From Dipylidium caninum (taxonomy: Eukaryota; Platyhelminthes; Cestoda; Cyclophyllidea; Dipylidiidae), in NCBI GenBank assembly GCA_017562135.1, contig QEYB01000825.1, forward strand, positions 682,001-746,000: a DNA stretch of 64,000 nucleotides, in the 5' to 3' direction. Position numbers and translations under genes: made by a program. Below the pieces are notes generated by a model. That model made no database searches and was not told the DNA's origin. It saw nothing but the letters and a program-made list of their open reading frames with translations. Positions 11,821-25,441 of the stretch are shown piece after piece. Positions within the stretch are counted from its first letter, which is position 1. Each line of letters begins with the position of its first letter.

Positions 11821-14604
11821 TCCGCTTTATAGTTTACAACCTCATGGTTCGGTCACAGCTTTAGACTGTTCAGCCTGGCGTAACTAAAATCTTTCCCGTT
11901 GTTCATGGATTTGGCTGCTTTCGGAGAGCTCGCTCCCCTTTCTCCGCTGCGTAAACACTCGCAAGTAGACCATTTTCTGTAGCAAAATGCCTACATCTGT
12001 TCTCCTGGTGGATAGCAGAAGTTAGGCCTCACTGATGCACCCGAGGAATGTGCTGAAATGTCATCTCCACCTCTTCAAAACGAAAAATTTGGACGAACAA
12101 TATACAGCAAACTTTCTATGGATGTTTGGCTTAACCCTATTAGAATCCGTTTCATTCTGAGGGGAGATTCCTTGAAAAGGTGAGTTCATGGAATCCGTGA
12201 AGGCTACTGATTAGAGGACATCCTATCGTGACGATGAGATTCTCCTCCACTTTGTTTGCAGAATAATCTTAATTCCTTTCTGTGATTCCAAATATCAGTG
12301 ATTTCTTTTCGTCTTTCATTTTAGAAAGACTTCCACTCCGCTCAGTGGAGAGTGGGCTTTCGGGGGATAGAAATGCTCAATCACGGCGAAATTGAACTTA
12401 TTTCCTTGCTTTTATGAGAATCTTGCACACTTGTTGATGCAACCCGTTTACCTAGGAGGTGGATTCCTTTTATGGGAAGATTTGGGAATTTACGGATCAC
12501 ATTCTCTCCCTTCTGCAATATTTATACATGCATCGAGACATTTAAGAGGTAAACATATAAGAATTTATCAGTGAGATCAAACAACCACTGGGATTTTGGC
12601 CACACCCTCCCAGTCGGCGCCAGTGTCCATCATTTCTGCAGCTTCGATGCTCACTTTGACTCTCCAGTGAGGTGAGATGGAAGGATTTGGTCAGATGAGT
12701 CGATGAGACCCAGGAATTCGAAATCCCTCCCGTTTCTGCCTCTCGAATCGTCTTTAAACTTTTCCAAATCGTAACGAAAATGTGATGTGGTTTCTTGAAA
12801 ATTTGACTTCTCATGTCCTTGCCAACTTGGCTTTTTTCACACTTCATTGAAATTTGACATTGGTTATGCGATGGATGCTACCGCTTGTAAAATATCTACA
12901 CCATTCCACTAATAGACAGTCCAACATCTGACGAAGTTTACTTCTTTCCTTCACCTGCCCAGACAGAAAACCTGATTTGCCGCTGGAGACAGCTTCATGG
13001 CCAGAGAAGAAAGTGTAAATCTGTGTCTGCCTGCTTGCCTACTAGTCGTTCCAACGCCGCTACCCCCCGTCGCCCACCTCGGCCCCGGGCTGTCCACAAT
13101 GTCTGTCCCGACTGCTATTGGCAACCAGGGAGGTCTGACGCTCTGATGCTTATGTTGTCAGACGTTATGGTGCAATCGGTGCATCTTTTTTCTCCTATAC
13201 TCAATTTCTTCTGCACCTTGTTGAAGCCCTCGTACCCAATCCGCCTGAATTACGACCTTCCATCGGAGCAGTCGGAAATGGGTCGTTCGACGTCTCGTTC
13301 ACTCAAGAAGGTGCTTCCAAGCCAGAAATGAAAATCACAACTGGCTACTCTTGGAAGCACCTCACGGAGGCATTTCTTCGTCGCAGTGGCAGAGGCGCCG
13401 TCTGCTAAAGTAGATTATTTTTTCACGCTTGATAAATTTGATCTTGATGGATGATTAGAAAAATGTGATTGAATAAAACGGGATTAAACTATTGGAATCC
13501 ACAATTTTTTGTGGTTTAGGGAGTAAACCCTCGAAAGTTTTACACGCCAATTTTCTTTTTACCCAATTCTAGGTATGACTAAAGGCGGGAAAAAAAGTCT
13601 CTGCTGACTTTCACTCATTTCATCTCATTCGGGAGGAGAAATTTTTATGACACAGGACCAGGAAAGTGCCTACTGCAGGGCGAGATGGCAGACCAGAAGT
13701 TAAAGTGACCTTTCAGTCTTTTCACTCTTTGCCGTTCGGTTAACACGAGCAGATCAGCCCGAAAAATGCGGAACTCAAACATTAAAACAAGAAATACACC
13801 AGACAAAGGTGTGATTATTTGGCCAAGATCTTCCACAAAGATTTAAAAGGTATAAAAAATATGGACGGAATTGCCTTGATCTTATCTCTGGCTACACTAC
13901 ACAGTCATCATACTATTAGTTAGCGCATAAAATTTAAGCAGCGGTGGAAATAGTCTTTGTTTAACTGCTATAAGAATGTAAATATACATTTAAGGGGAAT
14001 CCAGAGGAAAGTGCCCGAATGGCGGTTGGGACCACCGGACACTGGCGACATGCCTTCGACCTTCGACCGGTTTGTGGCATAATTTCAGTTTATCACCTGC
14101 AGCGCCCTCCGGTCGGGAAAATGAGACAGTAATGGGCATCGACAGTCTCCAAGAGAAAGAATTTTCCCAAAGTCGGAATCTCTCTGCGGTTCACTCTTAT
14201 TCTCGCTGCATAAAAATCAGTGTTTGCGACCCATTCAATTATTCTTCTAATACTTTAACTAAAATTTTCGTTCAAAAATAAGTTTCGCCGACTATATTTT
14301 AACTTGCATGGAATAACTCAGTTTATTAACTGTTAATAACGTGTGGTTAATATCTAAAGTAAACAGAAAAATCAAAACAATGACTGTAAAATGTTGTTTA
14401 GTTTGAACCACGTAGCATTATGAAGTAGACATGTTATTAGCGTGGGGAAAAAGATGAAAACCAATTGGCTAGAAATTATTCTTCGGCAATAAATTTCATT
14501 TACATACTGTACAGGTGAAGCCATGATGTCGTAAAAATTGGCCTTGGGAGGGGGAAGAGGAGGCTGGTTGCCATTAGCCTAACAGCCAAGTAAATAGGGA
14601 CAAA
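11821..14604. other. Intergenic, no gene seen
   Basis: Frames at 12542-12847 (- strand), 13023-13331 and 14072-14281 were read and show no recognisable domain, low-complexity signature or splice context. Two G/C-rich patches (13050-13110 and 14030-14120) do not carry a clear promoter motif. Confidence 0.4.
14322..14327 (-). terminator. Possible polyadenylation signal for the orphan gene
   Basis: TTTATT on the + strand is AATAAA on the - strand, about 280 bases after the stop codon of the 205-residue frame. It is the first canonical hexamer I saw on that strand. The motif is common by chance in this AT-rich DNA. Confidence 0.3.
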
Positions 14605-15222
14605 TCACTCCTTACAAGTTGCCTCAACTACTACATGTTGTTGCTGATAATGAGAGCCTCTTCTCCCTTCTTCCATCAAATCTGAGGCAGCGTTATCCGC
14701 CATCTCTTCTGGCACCTCCTCTTGATCCATTTCTTCTAAGAAGGGACTCACAGAAGGAAGAACATTTGCAAAGGGCATTAGTGTGCCGTACTGAAATCGT
14801 CGCTCAAATTCGCGGAACCCTTCAACCAACATATTCACATCCACATGGTCGGCGCAGATCAAACTCCCATCCGGACCCGTTCTTAACATTAAATCCTTGT
14901 TTTTTGCAGCGCTTCCTCTTTTGTACGTTGCCATTAGCATCTGGGAAATGTGGGTATTTTTGACACCGTCAGGTTCGGGAGACCTACTTCGGCAGCGTTG
15001 GAAGCAACAGGGCAGAAACCAAGGTGTCGTACTCTGATCCTGGTCTTCCTGGTGAGCGGACATTTCGGAGTTGAAAATGACTCTGGGTGGAGGCCAGTCT
15101 GCCGTGGTTATCATGCTTCGCCGCAATTTCTGTGACGTTCGTTTGAGGCGGGCGCGTGTACGATTTAGGAAGACATCGTTATGAACCGCCTTATCGTCGA
15201 AAGTTACGTCTTTTCGGGGCAT
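14605..15222 (-). CDS. Intronless orphan protein, 205 residues, two PP1-docking-like motifs
   Basis: This is an uninterrupted frame from ATG at 15222 to its stop at 14605, the longest unspliced frame in the gene-poor region. No domain family is recognised. The N-terminal 40 residues are basic (RTRARLKRTSQKLRRS). Residues 67-82 contain a Cys/Arg patch (PWFLPCCFQRCRSRSP). The middle looks folded (HVDVNMLVEGFREFERRF), and the tail from residue 163 is acidic. Two short stretches fit the RVxF docking consensus of protein phosphatase 1: KDVTF at 4-8 and RVIF at 47-50. No signal peptide or membrane segment is seen. The frame on the opposite strand (14619-14963) is shorter and is taken as a shadow. 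Three CCAAT boxes upstream support transcription in this direction. It is probably a lineage-specific gene, but expression is unproven. Confidence 0.6.
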   Translation of the reverse strand: MPRKDVTFDDKAVHNDVFLNRTRARLKRTSQKLRRSMITTADWPPPRVIFNSEMSAHQEDQDQSTTPWFLPCCFQRCRSRSPEPDGVKNTHISQMLMATYKRGSAAKNKDLMLRTGPDGSLICADHVDVNMLVEGFREFERRFQYGTLMPFANVLPSVSPFLEEMDQEEVPEEMADNAASDLMEEGRRGSHYQQQHVVVEATCKE

Positions 15223-15322
15223 TACTATGAGTACTGTTGTGTTACACGTTGCGTTTGTCCCTATGCATGTGTTTTGTGGGAAAATATTCTATGCTTTGTA
15301 GATTGTGCAGAGTCGAGAGCTG

Positions 15323-15474
15323 ATTGGTCACATTCCAGCCAAGGCGTTGGCTGATTGGCTGAGACGCCAGTCCGACGATGACTGCGGGGGGAAATAACAG
15401 TCGCACTTTGTCTGTCATGGCGACCGTTTGAGTCGGTGATCTTAGGACCTAATTAATATTTAACCTCTAATTGG
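15323..15474 (-). promoter_or_regulatory. Three CCAAT boxes upstream of the orphan gene
   Basis: Read on the - strand, CCAAT occurs at 15327-15323 (in GACCAATCAGC), 15358-15354 (in AGCCAATCAGC) and 15474-15470 (in GACCAATTAG). These are about 100, 135 and 250 bases before the ATG. The first two have the extended CCAATCA context preferred by NF-Y and are 31 bases apart, close to three helical turns. No TATA box is evident between them and the start. Confidence 0.45.
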
Positions 15475-18400
15475 TCCCTTCTTACGACCGAAAATGGTAA
15501 ACGCAAATAAGACTGTATGTTCATGACCATTAGCCCACAGTCTTAACCTTGATTCAAAGTAATTTTCACCAAGTTTTGGCTGTTTGGCTCGCACAAAGTG
15601 GATTGTTGACAATTTGTAGTAATTTTTCCCTTCTTAAAATAAATATATTTATGTTACATTCTCGGCAAGACACGGGAATATACAAGTTGGCGATCCTGAG
15701 GTACAAAAGCGCTTTAAAAGTTTTGAAAATGATTACTCTTCCCGTAGCCCTGGACACATGCTAATTGCGACAAAATTCATTCACTCGCTCACAAAATTTC
15801 GTCCTAGAGGATGAAATTATAGCAAAGCGTTGGCAGACCGTAGTCTTGTCACTCGGTCTTATGACGGTGGAGTAGTGAATGCATTTGCATGGCGAATAGA
15901 ACCGTGAACTATTTCCATTTTTTTTCAGTCTAAAATTAATGGTGTGGTGCTAAGTACATTTTCATGAGCTTCATTCATGTCGATGTCGAAACAGTGTCAC
16001 CAGGGATTTAAGATTTTCCACAGTTAATTGCAAATTTTCGCATGAAAAGGGGATGTTGGGGACGATACTATCCCACACAGGGGCAGTAATGATGGAAGTT
16101 GACAAAAAGTACAGCAATAAAACTTGTCATGTCTCTGGGGGATGATTGCTGCAAAACACATTTTTATTGACAACTTCGACTTTTCCACCTACTGCAATGA
16201 ATGTTATTAATCGCGTCCAAATTGGAAATTGTAACTCATTGCATCACGGTGGAGGCGACTTGGTCTGGGTCAGCATTATTTTGTCCCATGCTGAAGGGTG
16301 GCAGATTCTCCCGCATTTTTATTCAATCTCCCTCCATGTGCATTAGTGAACGTTGGGACAAAGTTGGCATCATATCATTTTTAACTAAACAAAAAGGCAT
16401 TGAAAAAAGAATTTCCCAAAGGTTCAGCCATGATTCCCCCATATGTTCCTTATCTGATGTCTGGTTTGGTAACCTAGAGAAATGCCTGTTTTGTTACTTA
16501 AATTTATCATATTCACGTGTATGCGGTGAATTTTACATATCCAGCCAAAGGATAACGTTGATAGTTAACAGCATTTTGAGTTTTCAAAGAAATTTTGACC
16601 TGATTAATAAAAAATGTCTTTGTTAAAGTGTGAGGCTATCGTCATGAAATGATGAGCAGCCTAAATTTCGGCCATCATTTCGATGTCTTGGCAGAGCCTT
16701 TAAGTCTAAATTTTATTAAGAACTCCAATTTCACCGAGCCCTTCCATAGGGAAATTATGAGAATAAGATTTTAATGCAAACATGTGAAAAGAACTATTGG
16801 TGGGGCGTTAAAACGAAACCATTTCGTTAATGGAGACATTTCCATTGTGTAATGCATCTTAAAAGCCGTGGTAGATGCCAGTTAAGTGTCCCTTTTAACA
16901 TCATGGAAAACGTTAACCCAGTTGGGTGATTGTTATGAATGAAAATGCAGTTAAAGGCACTGCTTTACTGTGGACAACAAACTTACCCTAAAATAACAGA
17001 GAAATACCAGAATGTCAGTTAAAGGTTAAAGTAGATTTGGCATCCCTAGAATTGGCACAAACAAAACGATAACAGTTGTCACTTTTTGCTAAAAGTGGCC
17101 TTCGCGGAAGAGCCAAAAGCAGTCTTTTTCAAAAGTTGCAGTTTCAAGCTGGAAAATATTCTCCATTTCCTGAAAAATAGTTCATACCATTGTTTGTAGT
17201 GGAAGAAAAACCTCTTCCGCGGATGGGTTTATGCCATCCCTTGAGCTTTCAGGTCAGCACTTCTGCACTTTTCTAGTTCCAGAACCGTCAGGCCATGGAT
17301 AGGACGAATATATAACGGGTTATAATCCTCATGCAAACACCCTAATGAGGCAGGGCTAAAGTCACTGAGGTGTACGAGTCCCTCATCATTGAAACGGCTC
17401 CTTGTTAGCCTGAAATGTTTACTGGGCAGGCTCGAGGATCGGAGCAAAGCCTTCTCTTCGGGGCATTGTCTCCTTCCTGTTGTCTCGTCATTGCAGGCGA
17501 TTTCGGAGGCGCCGCGTTCCCGAGACCATTCCGCACCCGAATCCCCTCTGGGGCTTAAATGAAGACCTCTGCCCATGAAAATGCCGCACAAAGGTCGAGT
17601 TTTGGAACCTGCCTACGATAATCTACGCTTTAGGAATGCAAAACCATCAATTTTCTTCATTTTGTTCAGATTTACTTCCTTTTTTTCCAAATAACATCTC
17701 AGATTGTTGTTAGAAAAGTGGCGAATTGAGGCTTAAGCTACTTTCTAACAGAAGTCAACTTTATCTGCTTCTTCATCTGTGACATTTCGCTTTAACGATT
17801 GGGGATCGGAAGGTTCAGTGGTTTGTCTACGAATTGAATGAAAAGTTCCACTGAAACACACAAGCGCATAAAATGGTCAACCGAAATGACTAGCTCAAAA
17901 TGCACTTCGAAAGTAGAATTTTTGTCTAAATATTAGAAAGGATCCAACGTCGAGCATCTCCCTCCCACCAAACCGCTCGTCAGAACGTATTCATTAGGCA
18001 CGGCGGCGTAAAAAGGAGTTTTTGTTTTCTCCCAGTACAACTCCCGTGGAGGTGTGTGTTTGCATGTGTCTCCTCCACCTTCTGTCTCACTTTATTCACA
18101 CATGCCATCTTCATTCTACCTTCCCCTAAACGAGGTCCTGTCACGTGAAGCATATGAATTTCAGGCGCATGGAGTGTGGTGAAGGGATGCGAGAGAAAAA
18201 AACAAAACTACCTACAGCGGGAAAAGATTTGCCCTCGAGTTATTGCCACGAGGTGAGCGCAAATGGCTACCCAACAAGGGTATTTGGCTATGGAGAGTCA
18301 AAATTGTGAGGTTAGAAAAGAATTGGTTACTTCATTGTGGAAAAATATCCAACTTTACTCTTACTGTCGCATTTCGGTTGGGCGCATGTGTACCCCGAGG

Positions 18401-21400
18401 CCACATCCCAGGTACGGAAGGAAAGACTGGAGCTGCTTTAAAGCAAATACATGCCTCAAAGACCGGGTAGACCGGACAATCGAGTGTCCAAACAAGTAGC
18501 ACCACTTTGCGTCAGAATCTACAATTTCTTCCTCCCACACAAAGCCATATTTTGAAGTGACTTTTATATTGATGGATCATGAAATACACTTAATTTCAAT
18601 TACTGGCAAGTAGCTTAGCCCTTTTCAAAGTACACTCACGAGGAGGTTATTCCTTAACCAAGATTTAAACTGTCTCGAATGCCTGAAAATCCTCCTCTTC
18701 TTTGAAACCAACCTTCTGATTTGGCCTGTTGCCCTTCGCTGATGTATGGGAGAGGCGGTAATTGATGAAATGGGGTGGAAGTGTGGAAAGTCGTCCTTAC
18801 GGACCGCTGTTCCGCAGTGGAAGCCAAATCGCAATGGATCTTTCCTTCCCCGCTAATTCCCACCGGACTATCAAGAGGCAGACAATTGTTTTACTCATCT
18901 GATGACGTTTTAATGTTTCAACAACAGACTAAATAGTCTTTCGTGGAAGCAAATCAAGCACTTTTAAGCAAAATTGCCCTTGTTTTGGTGACTGAGGGGA
19001 AGAGTAAAACAGCAATTATGACTATGTTAGTTTAGGTTAAGAGATGAAGACAATTCTCGCCAATTTTGACATCACTGTCTGGTCTCCAAATAAAGCATCT
19101 TTGCCGGAAATCACATTTTTCAGTCTGATCTGTGGTTATTGCGACTCTCGAGTCCTCTTTGAAGTCGAAACAAATTATATTAGCGGTGAGAAAGGCTTGT
19201 TGTCTAACGGCCAGACTGGACGAGGAGGTGCATGCCAGACTCGGTAGCCGTTCGACAAGAGCTGTTAACGCGATCGCAGAAACTGGATGTTTTGCGTAAT
19301 TGACTGTTTGTCCAAACACCTTTTAAAAAGGTGTTATTGGAAATTTGCATTGCTAAACTTTCACCTCCGAGGTGGCGTATGCTGACTGGATGTTTCGGAT
19401 TCTGTGTCTTCCATGTAAAATTGTGCCAATGATATTCCGTCTTTTGCATCTGTCGCACTGGAAAATCATCACATCAACAAGTGGAACATTTTCATCGCTT
19501 AACGTCCTCCAACACCTGTACAACTCACAACTCAGAGAAGTGTCAGAGCGTGACTGAAGGTAGCCTGACATAGTACTCAAACAGGCAAAAAGTAGTCTCC
19601 GAAGAACCAGAAAATCCGAAAAATGTTCTGTAGAGAAGGAAGAAATGTACTTAATCAGCCCACTTGGAGAAAGTTCGGTGTTTCTCTCTATCAGTGGAGC
19701 GTAAGAAACCACATTGTGGCATCGCTAACCCTACATCCGCGACACGCCTTACACAATTTCCTCGGAAAAAGAAATTTTCAGACAAGAGAAAGTGTTATTT
19801 CCTCCAAACCTCCCAGTCAAATACATTTTCCGAAAATACTGACGGGAAAACGGGGGAGATGGTTCGAAGGATATGCTTTGAACGTGACGCTGTTTTACCC
19901 CTTTGTGGGGGCAGATTTCTCATCGCCCGGTGTGGAATATGTTTGTCTGGATTATCTATTAAAATCCCGAAGGGAATCGCAGGTCTGCCACTAGCCGTTA
20001 CACTTCATGGAACATAATTTTTTTCTACAATTTTGTGACTCTTGCCACTTCGTTCCCAAAAGACGACATCAGCTTAAGAATTTAAATTTTATCCACTCTA
20101 AATAGCGACTGCTTAGGACATGGAAAAGTCCTTTCGACTATTCACCCTCACGGAATAATTGCTTTTGCCTTAACAAAGGTACTAACCGAAGAACAGAAGT
20201 TGTTTCACGAGTATCTTTCAATTCTGAAGTGGAATTTACGGTGATAAAGTTTTCTGTCTCCTCTCTCTCCTTCGCTAAAACCGAAGGAAAAAGTTTAATT
20301 GACTTCACAGTACGCCAAGGGTTACTTTTTAGATACACTAATGACAATGAACCATTCAGTGGCCATCTTTCCTATTCAAAAGTGATGTACGTCACTGCAT
20401 TTTGGGCTATGGACACAAAAAGTGGTTCTGAAAAGCGTGTGTAACCCAAGTGCTGGAGGAAATAACTCCAGAGCGTCTGAAATTTAAACCTCCTTTCATT
20501 CTATCCCAGTCACTGTCTCGTAACTCGGGGCTTCGTAAAGCAGATTGTACAATTTCTCTAAAAACTCACAAAGTGATAAAGTTCATTTTCCCACTTCCCT
20601 GTGTCTTGGCCTTGGAACGAAGGGAAGAAGAGTCGGTTGTTCCTATTTCTAATTTGGGCACCCCAATGGGAGCGCGGAGGAGACCGAGATCATCGTCCCA
20701 TCTATTTCACACTAGTTGTTCACAGTTCGGCACCAAAGCGACAAGCCTATCTAGTCAACTGTCAAGAGCACACATGACTTCGGAATTACGTTTAGTTAAT
20801 TAACGAGACAGGATGTAGACAAGCAGCTCATTTATCGTTGAAGTGGGCACCATCTCACCACTTAGAGCGTTCTTTTTTCTTCGTCCAAAGTAAAAAATAA
20901 CTCACTCAGATTGCGGAGGGAGAAATCTGATTAGAATATTTGGCTAAAAATAAAAAGGGCACTCCTTTTCAGCAACGCACTTAAAGCGAAAAGCGACTTC
21001 ACTTGATGTTGAAGTCAAAATAAATTAGATTATCAAGATGCGGGGAAAACAGTGAGAGTAGCCGGTTTTGGTAATAAGTTCAAAAGTGACTTTTAAATAA
21101 AGGCAGTCCCGTCAGACTGTGGCGCGAAGAGGAGCGTAAAGGGCGGCAAATATTTTCGGTCTCAAATGTCGCGGTCCAGGACGTCCCACCCATTTTAATT
21201 TAGGGAAAAAACAAGAAATAAGTCCTTAGAAGTATACAGCATTCGTTACAAGACGCATGGAGAAATTACGGCTACAGTTATGCCCCGCGGTTCCCAGGCA
21301 ACCAGAAGCGCGCCTTTTTGCCACGCCACTGGTCCCCTTTCAACTCGTGTCACCGGATGTCATGCGGAGGCCAAATTGACTTGACGCCCTCGACGGATTA

Positions 21401-24400
21401 AGGGCAAGGGTGAGGAGAGTGCCCTTAGAACTTTTAACATCGAAAGATAAGTCTGAGTGTAAAACTCGAGTCTTCTTCGTGTACTGCTCCATGGCTTTGG
21501 TATTTTGCCTCGGATGCAAATGTTTGTTCACATTTCAGTGAGAGATGGGCGAAAGTCCTCGAGATTGCTGAGATTTTTCGCATAAATTCGAGACCATGAG
21601 TTGGAAATATGCCTGGCGAGAACCTGACCGGATATGTTGCCCTAAATTTTATCAAATCCTGTCACGTTTAATCAGGCGAATGTCAAATATCCACATCCAT
21701 AGTTAAATACCAAGGTGTGGGGAAAGTTATTTCGCTGGACTTTGTCATAGACCGCATACCACTTGTGGCAACTTTGTTTAGCTTAAAAACAAACTTTCGA
21801 CACTTTTGCATCCACCTTTGCCTTCCCATAGCCGGGAACTAAGGAAATCAGTCCTCTTGCGGTCTTGTTTATTGCATCAGCAAGAGAGTTTTTCCACTCT
21901 TCAGCCGTGTCTGCCTTAGTTACATTAGTCCACGAAGTGGTGACAGCCGAGACTCGGCCACTGGCAAAGTGTCCATTCCAACCCGAGAGTTTTCAAGTCG
22001 TGGACTGCTCAGTTGCAAGTTTTCCGTATCGTTATATTTCGATCAAATGGGGCTCAGCGAAATCACTCCTCATGACCATTTACTCTCCTAAAAGGGCAAT
22101 AATTTTCTAACCGCAGAGGTAAAGGGAGAAGCAGCAAAGTGCGATAATTGCCCTTCTTGTTGAGATCGAGAACACGTTAGCCGAATCTTTTCTGCCTTTA
22201 GTCCACTCTTAATACATCTGCAATATTCATCTCAATGTTAGGCCTTTTTACAACTTATGTCTAAATAAGTCTTCCCGGCCAATTTACATGCTTTGTTTAT
22301 GGGTAATAATCTCCATTCCCCCTCGACAATACACATCCGGCGCAGATTGTCTGCACGGCAACTTTAATCCCCATTTTAATTACGTGTCGGTGCTCGTTGT
22401 CGAGAGCATTTTGGCCTGCTAAGTGGACCAGACGAAAATAACAAAACTTTTTTCCTCTGATGTAATTTGCCTACGTGATGTGAGGATTCACCACAATGGC
22501 GACCATTCAAGGTCCCAATTGGTAAAGTGAGACCCACAGATTTTTCCTTGGGGAAAGTACTCGTCTGTTCTGCCAAACCATGTCAATCTTCTCGCGAATA
22601 AGTTTTTCTTTTGAGGGGATATTGCAATCTCTTATGATCAGATGTTGTTTTAATTCCAGATAGAGCAGCAATAAGCAGCTACAATCTAATCTTCCGCCAG
22701 AGCTCGATTGTTTTAACTTCTAATCCCCCAAAGGCGCCCGGCGAGATGAAAGTTAGACGACTAAAGTACATTTTGTAACTTTTAAGTTGTTATTTCCCCT
22801 CAACAATTCATTGCATCTCGAAGTGCACTTACCCGACTGGGAGATGGGGAGGAGCAGTGCATGTATTGAAATGACACTTATTTTTCCCTCGTTTTTTCGA
22901 CCACCTGATGGGCAGAAGGGCTTCATGGTTTGCCATTATCCGGCCAAACGTTGACGAAATCAGACCGGCACAGCGGTGAGCTTGGAGTAGGGATCGAAAG
23001 CTACTAAATCATTTGGTCTCAAGCGGACCGGGATTGTGGAGCCATTTAAGTGGCTTTCATTTGCCCAAGATAAAATTCCAATTTGATTACATCTCTCCAA
23101 ATGCATGACAGTTAGTATATGGGTGAGTCTGTGGATGAATTTACTTTCAATTAATCATGGCCTTACTCAGGCCAATAAGAGTCTAATTCATTTGAATTTG
23201 CCAAAATCTCCTGTTAGTGTTACATTATATCTGCCATGTTAATCGCCGAGACAATTAATGCACACAAAATAAAGCCATAAAGTAGAACATTTGTTACATA
23301 ATTAATGACCTCCTTGTTCTAGAATTATAAATTTAGGCATGGTCATGCCCACAACATCGGTGTTTATGCGTGTATCCCTGCCTAGTCATGTGACTTACAA
23401 TCTAAACAAAGTTAGTTTGCACTAATTGTCCGGCAGACTGTTGACAAGTCACTCAACTTGACTCCTCCTACAACTGGAGAACGCATCATTTCATTGCACT
23501 TTTAGGGGTATAAAATTAGATGACATACTACTCCTGCAGACACTGCAATGGGAACTAGTGTGCCCAAAGAAAGTGCCGTTCAGAAGATTGTTTAGTCCGC
23601 TGTAGAATGAAGGACCAAGTGTGTATCGGGAACCGTAGAGAAAGCGAGTTGCTCCCACAAAATTATCACAGGAACAGAATGGATTTCATTTTGCCTTGAG
23701 GGCAAGCGGAACTTGCTTAAATTTTAGTACATCAGGTAAAGGATCCCCCAGACGATCACAAGTGTACCATTCACCCTTATCACCTGCTTCCACTACATTG
23801 GTCAGTGAAATTCCTTTGCTGTCAAGACCTCCTATTCCGCATTAACTTTCGTAGTCTTTACATGACAGAGATTAATTATGCTTGATAAAGAATTAAAGGA
23901 TTCTCAACTTGGTCGTAATACGAATTTTGTACAGCACTCGAGGTTCTCCACAGGATACCTCAATTCAACTCGCAGTCTCCCGATAGCAGAATGGGCAGCA
24001 CTGGAGTTAGTCGTTGGACACCTGTTAATGTTTTTATGATACTTCCAAGTTGCCATCTTGGCGTTTCAATGCCATAAGGCTTTTTGATCCAGACACTAAT
24101 GCAACCAAAGTCCAATTTTCTTACCCGACACGTAAGGTTACTGAATGCTATTTCCAGGGACGTTGCTTTTCGGCCCATTTGTATAAGCATACCCCGTCTT
24201 GATAGGGGTAAGAGAAACCAAAGTGAACATGGAATTTTAAATCGAAGGTCAGGTGGATCGGAGTCAGTGTTCAAATAACCGTAATTGGTTGAATAAGAAA
24301 GTATCATCCAAAGTGAAAAAGTAAATTAATTTCGTTAATTCACAGGGCTAGCGAGTTAACGGGCCTCTTGGCCCATCCTATACACTGAACTCAACCTTTT

Positions 24401-25441
24401 CATGGTAGTACGGTTACAAAAATTGACGAGAAAGACGTGATGTTACTACTGCTCTTTTACCCATGAAGAGGGCAAAAGAATTATAGAAAACCAAGACGAT
24501 TAACCTTTCGCAAGCCGAAATTTTAATGGAAACGGTTTTCGCACGCTTAAGAACAATCACTGGAGTTCAGGCAAATATGGTATCTCGGAATTAGCAGTTA
24601 ATCTTAAGATACGTTAATACCTGGTTAGTCCTTTAGTAGGGTTTGAAAGACGCGGATCGAACCGCAACCACATCCAACCACTCCAGAAGAAGAATAGTCT
24701 ATAGAGCATTGTGCTGATGGAAAAACGAGTTTCGTTCCTAAAGTGTCAGATTTTTCAAATAAAATATCTAGTCTTTATAGCATAACTACGTTGTTTGCAT
24801 AAGTATGTCCGCTTTAGGTGGCAAAAAACAATGTCTCTTAGAACATATTGACAGCAATAGATTGGAATGATGATATCTTTCTTCACGAACTGAGAATTAA
24901 AGAGTAGCCGAGAAATTAAAAGTCCCCTGAGAAGAATAACGTTTGAAATTAATGTTAAGTTTATAAACCCATATAATTTGCTAGAGGTGGCTAGAAGGGA
25001 TAGTGTTTAAGGGGGCCCCTTTTAATCGCGATCTTATTTTAAATGTGTCACATGGTCGGATAAAGGTGCTATTTAGGCGGGGGAAATCTCTGGCTGACCT
25101 TGGGGCGCGTTTTAGATTTTGTGTAAATTTTCACCGATCACATTATTTCGTGTGTGTGATGTGGATACAATTAAATTTATAAGACTATTTTAATGTCCGC
25201 CAAAACTTCCGGCCACCGTATGGAACTTCCTCGCTAGATTGTAAGTGATTTGTTTTTTTTGTTTCACCAACTACCGAACACCGAATTTCACTAACATGCT
25301 TTTCACTATTTCCAACGTCTCCTCACTTGAATATGGTTTTGTAACTTTTTATATACACCAAACAGTCAATTCAAGGCGAGAGGTACTAGATACCGCGGGA
25401 CTGGGAATAAATATATTTCCTTCGATGAAGCGTGCATATCA
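15475..25441. other. 10-kb gene desert before SLC25A38
   Basis: All longer frames here (for example 16201-16626, 17229-17591, 19623-20017, 20450-20803, 23960-24307) overlap frames on other strands and show no recognisable domain. A 21-base palindrome (AACACCTTTT-A-AAAAGGTGTT) sits at 19315-19335. Between 23140 and 23885 the DNA carries several TAATTA-like cores and looks less random, possibly regulatory. No tRNA, rRNA or mobile element was identified. Confidence 0.4.

Noticed and set aside
12690..12720. Hammerhead-ribozyme-like core (GATGAGTCGATGAGACC)
   Set aside because: The CTGATGAG and GAAAC core elements are not both present, so the fold cannot form.
12542..12847. - strand frame of 101 residues
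   Set aside because: No domain, no promoter and no splice signals; composition resembles other chance frames in this region.
17229..17591. - strand frame of 120 residues
   Set aside because: No recognisable motif, no conserved block and no promoter evidence, unlike the frame at 14605-15222.
24650..24700. tRNA-like T-arm on the - strand (GCGGTTCGATCCGC)
   Set aside because: With the canonical 7-base loop the stem does not pair, and no acceptor, D or anticodon arms are found around it.
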